Positions 63,196-64,000 of a stretch of 64,000 bases of DNA are shown one piece after another. Made by a program: the position numbers and the translations under genes. How positions within the stretch are numbered: position 1 is the stretch's first letter; the number at the start of each line of letters is the position of its first letter. The notes under the pieces were generated by a model. The model made no database searches and was not told the DNA's origin. It saw only the letters and a program-made list of their open reading frames with translations. The stretch covers positions 102,550,368 to 102,614,367 of the forward strand of contig CM070899.1 of the NCBI GenBank assembly GCA_036417435.1, read 5' to 3'. This DNA is from Inia geoffrensis (Eukaryota > Chordata > Mammalia > Artiodactyla > Iniidae).

Positions 63196-64000
63196 CGGTA
63201 ACGCCCCTGGAACCTAAGCAGGTCTGGGTCCCACGGCAGACCTGGGTCCCACGGCAGACCTGGGTCCCACGGCCGGAGCATGCTGCTGCTGAGGCATCAA
63301 GGCAGGAGGACGTGCCACCTGACAAGCGGCACCCCGGACCGCTATTGCCCATTCTCCCCTGCCTGGTACCCCAATCTCCCGATCCAGCGTGGCCCTCCTA
63401 CAGGTAAGCAAAGCCTGGTGTACCCAAATGAGGGTGCAGCAGCTGAGAGGGAAGAGCGGTGAAGTAACCGGATCTTCACAGCTCCTGCTAGGCAGGTTCC
63501 CACCTCCAGCCATCTTCATTAGAGTCACCCCACCTGCGAACCATGGCACCCTCCGAATGGCCCACTTGCAAGGCTTGTGATATGTCTGTAGTGGGGCAGT
63601 GCAGGTTAAGGGGCAGGAGGTGAGCATACACAAGCCCAGAGGTGTGTGTTTAGCCACGTTCGACTCCCGATTTCCAATCCAACACCGGGACCCCTCTAAT
63701 ACTTTCTTTCCCCAAGTTACCAGAGACGACACGGAGTAGTGCTGCCACCTTGTGGCACACTGCCGTAACAACCTTACCAACTATGCTGAAGGGCTACTGT
63801 CATTCACAAGGCCTAGAGCCTGCGGCTTTGAAAACACAACCCTGCCCTCAGGAAATAACCTGGGCTAGGCAATCTGAAATGAATCCACATCAGGCCCGAC
63901 TCTCAGGCAGAAACCTTACAAGACCTCAGTGGTAGTCACCCGCGTTTTAGAAAACAGCACATTCAAATGAAAAGATGCTCAAGGTCTCTCATGATTAGAG
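63196..64000 (+). repeat. HOR unit 20, partial (first 805 bp)
   Basis: Only the first 805 bp of monomer A are present before the window ends. All subtype markers of units 13 and 14 that fall in this stretch are present: 'ggaacctaagcaggtctgg', 'gtcaccccacc', 'tctgtagtgggg', 'gggctactgtc' and 'aataacctgg'. The array therefore continues beyond the window. Confidence 0.95.

Larger units (their letters stand above)
1..64000 (+). repeat. Satellite array, dimeric higher-order repeat
   Basis: The whole window is a head-to-tail array of a 3.3 kb unit: 19 complete copies and one partial copy, with no interruption, inversion or inserted element that I can see. Spacing between identical landmarks is 3,333 bp, except 3,315 bp where monomer A has one fewer 18-bp repeat and 3,330 or 3,312 bp where a 3-bp deletion occurs. 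Each unit contains two diverged monomers (A then B), both ending in degenerate L1 3' sequence. From family knowledge this agrees with the L1-containing common cetacean heterochromatin satellite (about 1.6-1.75 kb monomer). The array is seen directly; the cetacean assignment is recognition from memory. The phase used here, starting at base 1, is arbitrary. Confidence 0.97.

Noticed and set aside
1..64000. CRISPR array or prokaryotic repeat
   Set aside because: The repeats are kilobase-long with no unique spacers, and the unit contains mammalian L1 3' sequence.
1..64000. rDNA, telomeric repeat, or LTR retrovirus as the source of the repeat
   Set aside because: No rRNA core sequence, no TTAGGG runs, and no LTR pair, primer-binding site or pol/gag-like frames were seen.
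1..64000. Previously undescribed defence or metabolic gene system
   Set aside because: No gene cluster exists here; the window is entirely satellite DNA, so the novelty, if any, is in array organisation and not in proteins.

Overview
This window is one uninterrupted tandem satellite array from end to end. I find no credible protein-coding gene, rRNA, tRNA, CRISPR array, or non-repeat flank. The repeating unit is 3,333 bp in its commonest form (other forms 3,315, 3,330 and 3,312 bp). It occurs 19 times in full, and the first 805 bp of a 20th copy end the window. All copies face the same way.

Each 3.3 kb unit is a dimer of two related but diverged monomers: A (about 1,713 bp, or 1,695 bp) and B (1,620 bp). 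The array is therefore a two-monomer higher-order repeat (A-B)n. Each monomer has two parts. The left half is GC-richer and I cannot assign most of it to a known family. The right half (about 720 bp) is a degenerate 3' end of a mammalian LINE-1 of the type seen in laurasiatherian genomes. It has landmarks such as 'ttggtggga.tgtaaatt', 'cacagccaagaca', 'cagccatagaacaaaatg', 'tttgcagcagcatggg', 'gaattaggagattgggatt' and a terminal 'acgca.cattgtatat.aact'. Monomer size and L1 content match what I remember of the 'common cetacean satellite', a roughly 1.6-1.75 kb heterochromatin repeat with an L1-derived basic unit. A whale or dolphin is my best guess, from family knowledge and without a database check.

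Units are almost identical, with only a few visible substitutions per 3.3 kb between neighbours. They differ in (i) two or three copies of an 18-bp minisatellite near the start of monomer A, (ii) two independent 3-bp deletions in units 17 and 18, and (iii) point variants shared by subsets of units. The shared variants show a second layer of structure. Units 18-20 repeat units 11-13 at a 7-unit (about 23.3 kb) spacing, units 13 and 14 are near-perfect neighbours, and units 1-6 carry a variant haplotype that stops sharply at unit 7.

Three smaller signals lie in the unassigned half: an exon-like cassette with acceptor- and donor-like ends in which one frame is open in both monomers and most indels are multiples of three; a Pol III B-box match with an A-box-like element upstream that recalls a tRNA-derived SINE head; and a TATATAAA plus inverted TGACG/CGTCA pair at the A-to-B junction only. 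All three are hypotheses. The array itself is the solid result.
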